Positions 63,277 to 64,000 of a DNA stretch of 64,000 nt are shown here, piece by piece. The number at the start of each line of letters is the position of its first letter. Within the stretch, counting starts at the first letter, position 1. The position numbers were made by a program, and so were the translations under genes. The notes beneath the pieces were generated by a model. That model had not been told where the DNA came from. It saw only the letters and a list, made by a program, of their open reading frames with translations, and searched no databases. Origin of the DNA: JAGVSZ01 sp035456405 (lineage in GTDB: Bacteria > Pseudomonadota > Gammaproteobacteria > Burkholderiales > SG8-39); NCBI GenBank assembly GCA_035456405.1, contig DATIDG010000084.1, positions 46,219 through 110,218 of the forward strand, written 5' to 3'.

Positions 63277-63999
63277 TCAAGCGCCCCCTCTGCGGGGGCG
63301 CGCCTGCACTGCGGCGGGTTTCGGGAAATCGGCTGCGGTCGCGAGAAAGACGAGCCCGGTCCCGCCGGAGGTCGTCAGCCAGTCAAGCGTCGCATCCGGA
63401 AACGCGCGCTCGACCATGCGGCGTCCCTCGCCAACCTCGACGACCAGCAGGCCCTCGTCGGAGAGCCTGTCGCGCACTTCGGCGAGCAGCCTCCTCACGA
63501 AATCCAACCCGTCGTCCCCGCTCGCCAGCGCGAGGGCCGGTTCGTGACGGTACTCGGGGGGTAACCGCCGCATGTCGTTCCGGGGCACGTACGGCGGGTT
63601 GCACAGGATCAGGTCGTAGCGGGTTTTCCCCAGTGCGGCGAAGAGATCCGATCGCACCAGACGCACACGCCGACCGAGCCGGTAGCTCGCCACGTTCTTG
63701 CGCGCAACGGCGAGCGCGGCCGCGGAGACGTCGGATGCGTCGACGCGAGCCCGCGGGAAGGCGAGCGCGGCGAGGATCGCGAGGCATCCCGACCCGGTGC
63801 AGAGATCGAGAATCCGCCGTGGCGATGGTCTGCCCAGCCAAGGCGCGAGGCCCGCAGGGAGGAGTTCGGCGATGTGCGACCGGGGCACGATCGTCCGCCG
63901 GTCCACGTAGAAGCGATGGCCCTGCAGCCAGGCCTCGCGCAACAGATAGGCGAGCGGCTCGCGGGTGGCGACGCGGCGCGCGACCAGCGCCGCGATCCG
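63277..63999 (-). CDS. prmB: 50S ribosomal protein L3 glutamine methyltransferase PrmB (5' end beyond window)
   Basis: The frame is open to the right edge, so the N terminus lies outside. The visible 240 residues show YVDRRTIVPRSHIAELL, the SAM site ILDLCTGSGCLAILAA, DASDVSAAALAVARKN, and the catalytic NPPYVP, placing it in the HemK/PrmB family of protein-glutamine N5-methyltransferases. EYRHEPALALASGDDGLDFVRRLL fits PrmB better than PrmC. PrmB methylates ribosomal protein L3. The last 15 residues are basic. Confidence 0.92.
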   Translation of the reverse strand, partial: RIAALVARRVATREPLAYLLREAWLQGHRFYVDRRTIVPRSHIAELLPAGLAPWLGRPSPRRILDLCTGSGCLAILAALAFPRARVDASDVSAAALAVARKNVASYRLGRRVRLVRSDLFAALGKTRYDLILCNPPYVPRNDMRRLPPEYRHEPALALASGDDGLDFVRRLLAEVRDRLSDEGLLVVEVGEGRRMVERAFPDATLDWLTTSGGTGLVFLATAADFPKPAAVQARPRRGGA

Positions 64000-64000
64000 G

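Noticed and set aside
1..64000. CRISPR arrays, prophage genes, transposases, integrases
   Set aside because: No regular spaced repeats and no protein of these families was found on either strand.

Overview
The window is high-GC chromosomal DNA with no phage, insertion-sequence or CRISPR signal. Gene content points to a betaproteobacterium: a DUF3460 gene, betaproteobacterial-type ArgD and PHA-granule proteins, the LexA-ImuA-ImuB-DnaE2 mutagenesis cassette, and the orders Rnm-YciO-M50 protease-TrpS-ScpA-ScpB-RluB and RimP-NusA-IF2-RbfA-TruB-RpsO-Pnp. The species cannot be named from the sequence. Recurrent promoter forms are TTGACC-N18-TAGAAT and an extended TGC-TAGAAT box. At several genes a TAnnnT box sits 6-7 nt before the start codon, which suggests some leaderless transcripts.

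Region 1 (1-6.4 kb) holds lipid and storage functions: a wax ester/diacylglycerol acyltransferase divergent from an acyl-CoA-binding protein, a PHA-system protein and a cyclopropane fatty acid synthase. It also holds argD, preceded by a short arginine-rich leader ORF and an intrinsic terminator, which looks like an attenuator. Two tandem TPR genes follow. Region 2 (6.4-12.9 kb) is an SOS mutagenesis operon on the minus strand: an unrecognised 139-aa protein, LexA, ImuA, ImuB and DnaE2. A LexA box at 12812-12831 overlaps the promoter -10. Region 3 (12.9-20.4 kb) has DUF3460, a TPR lipoprotein without a canonical start codon, an SDR, a PmtA-like methyltransferase, a 1172-aa multidomain flavin/Fe-S oxidoreductase behind a 7Fe ferredoxin, and a nitroreductase-family protein.

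Region 4 (20.5-36.0 kb) is the most unusual part. It encodes a molybdenum hydroxylase (FAD subunit plus a fused 2Fe-2S/Mo subunit), an SDR, a 6-hydroxynicotinate-reductase-like Fe-S protein, a UPF0280 (ApbE-like) protein, a branched-chain-amino-acid-type ABC importer with fused permeases, and HyuA/HyuB. Together these suggest uptake, hydroxylation, ring reduction and ATP-dependent ring opening of an N-heterocyclic compound whose identity is unknown. A 268-bp element with 39-bp inverted termini and a central terminator lies between the binding-protein and permease genes. Region 5 (36.2-46.4 kb) contains a Gld-type ABC system with a DUF4340 protein, and a thiolase/SDR/ThDP-enzyme/acyl-CoA-ligase group.

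Region 6 (46.4-64 kb) is mostly housekeeping: gamma-carbonic anhydrase, an alpha/beta hydrolase, Rnm, YciO, an M50 protease, TrpS, ScpAB, RluB, the rimP-nusA-infB-rbfA-truB-rpsO-pnp series, DksA, tRNA-Pro/Arg/His, and prmB running off the right edge. Apart from 28619-28933, which is described in the feature list, no gap between genes exceeds 300 bases.
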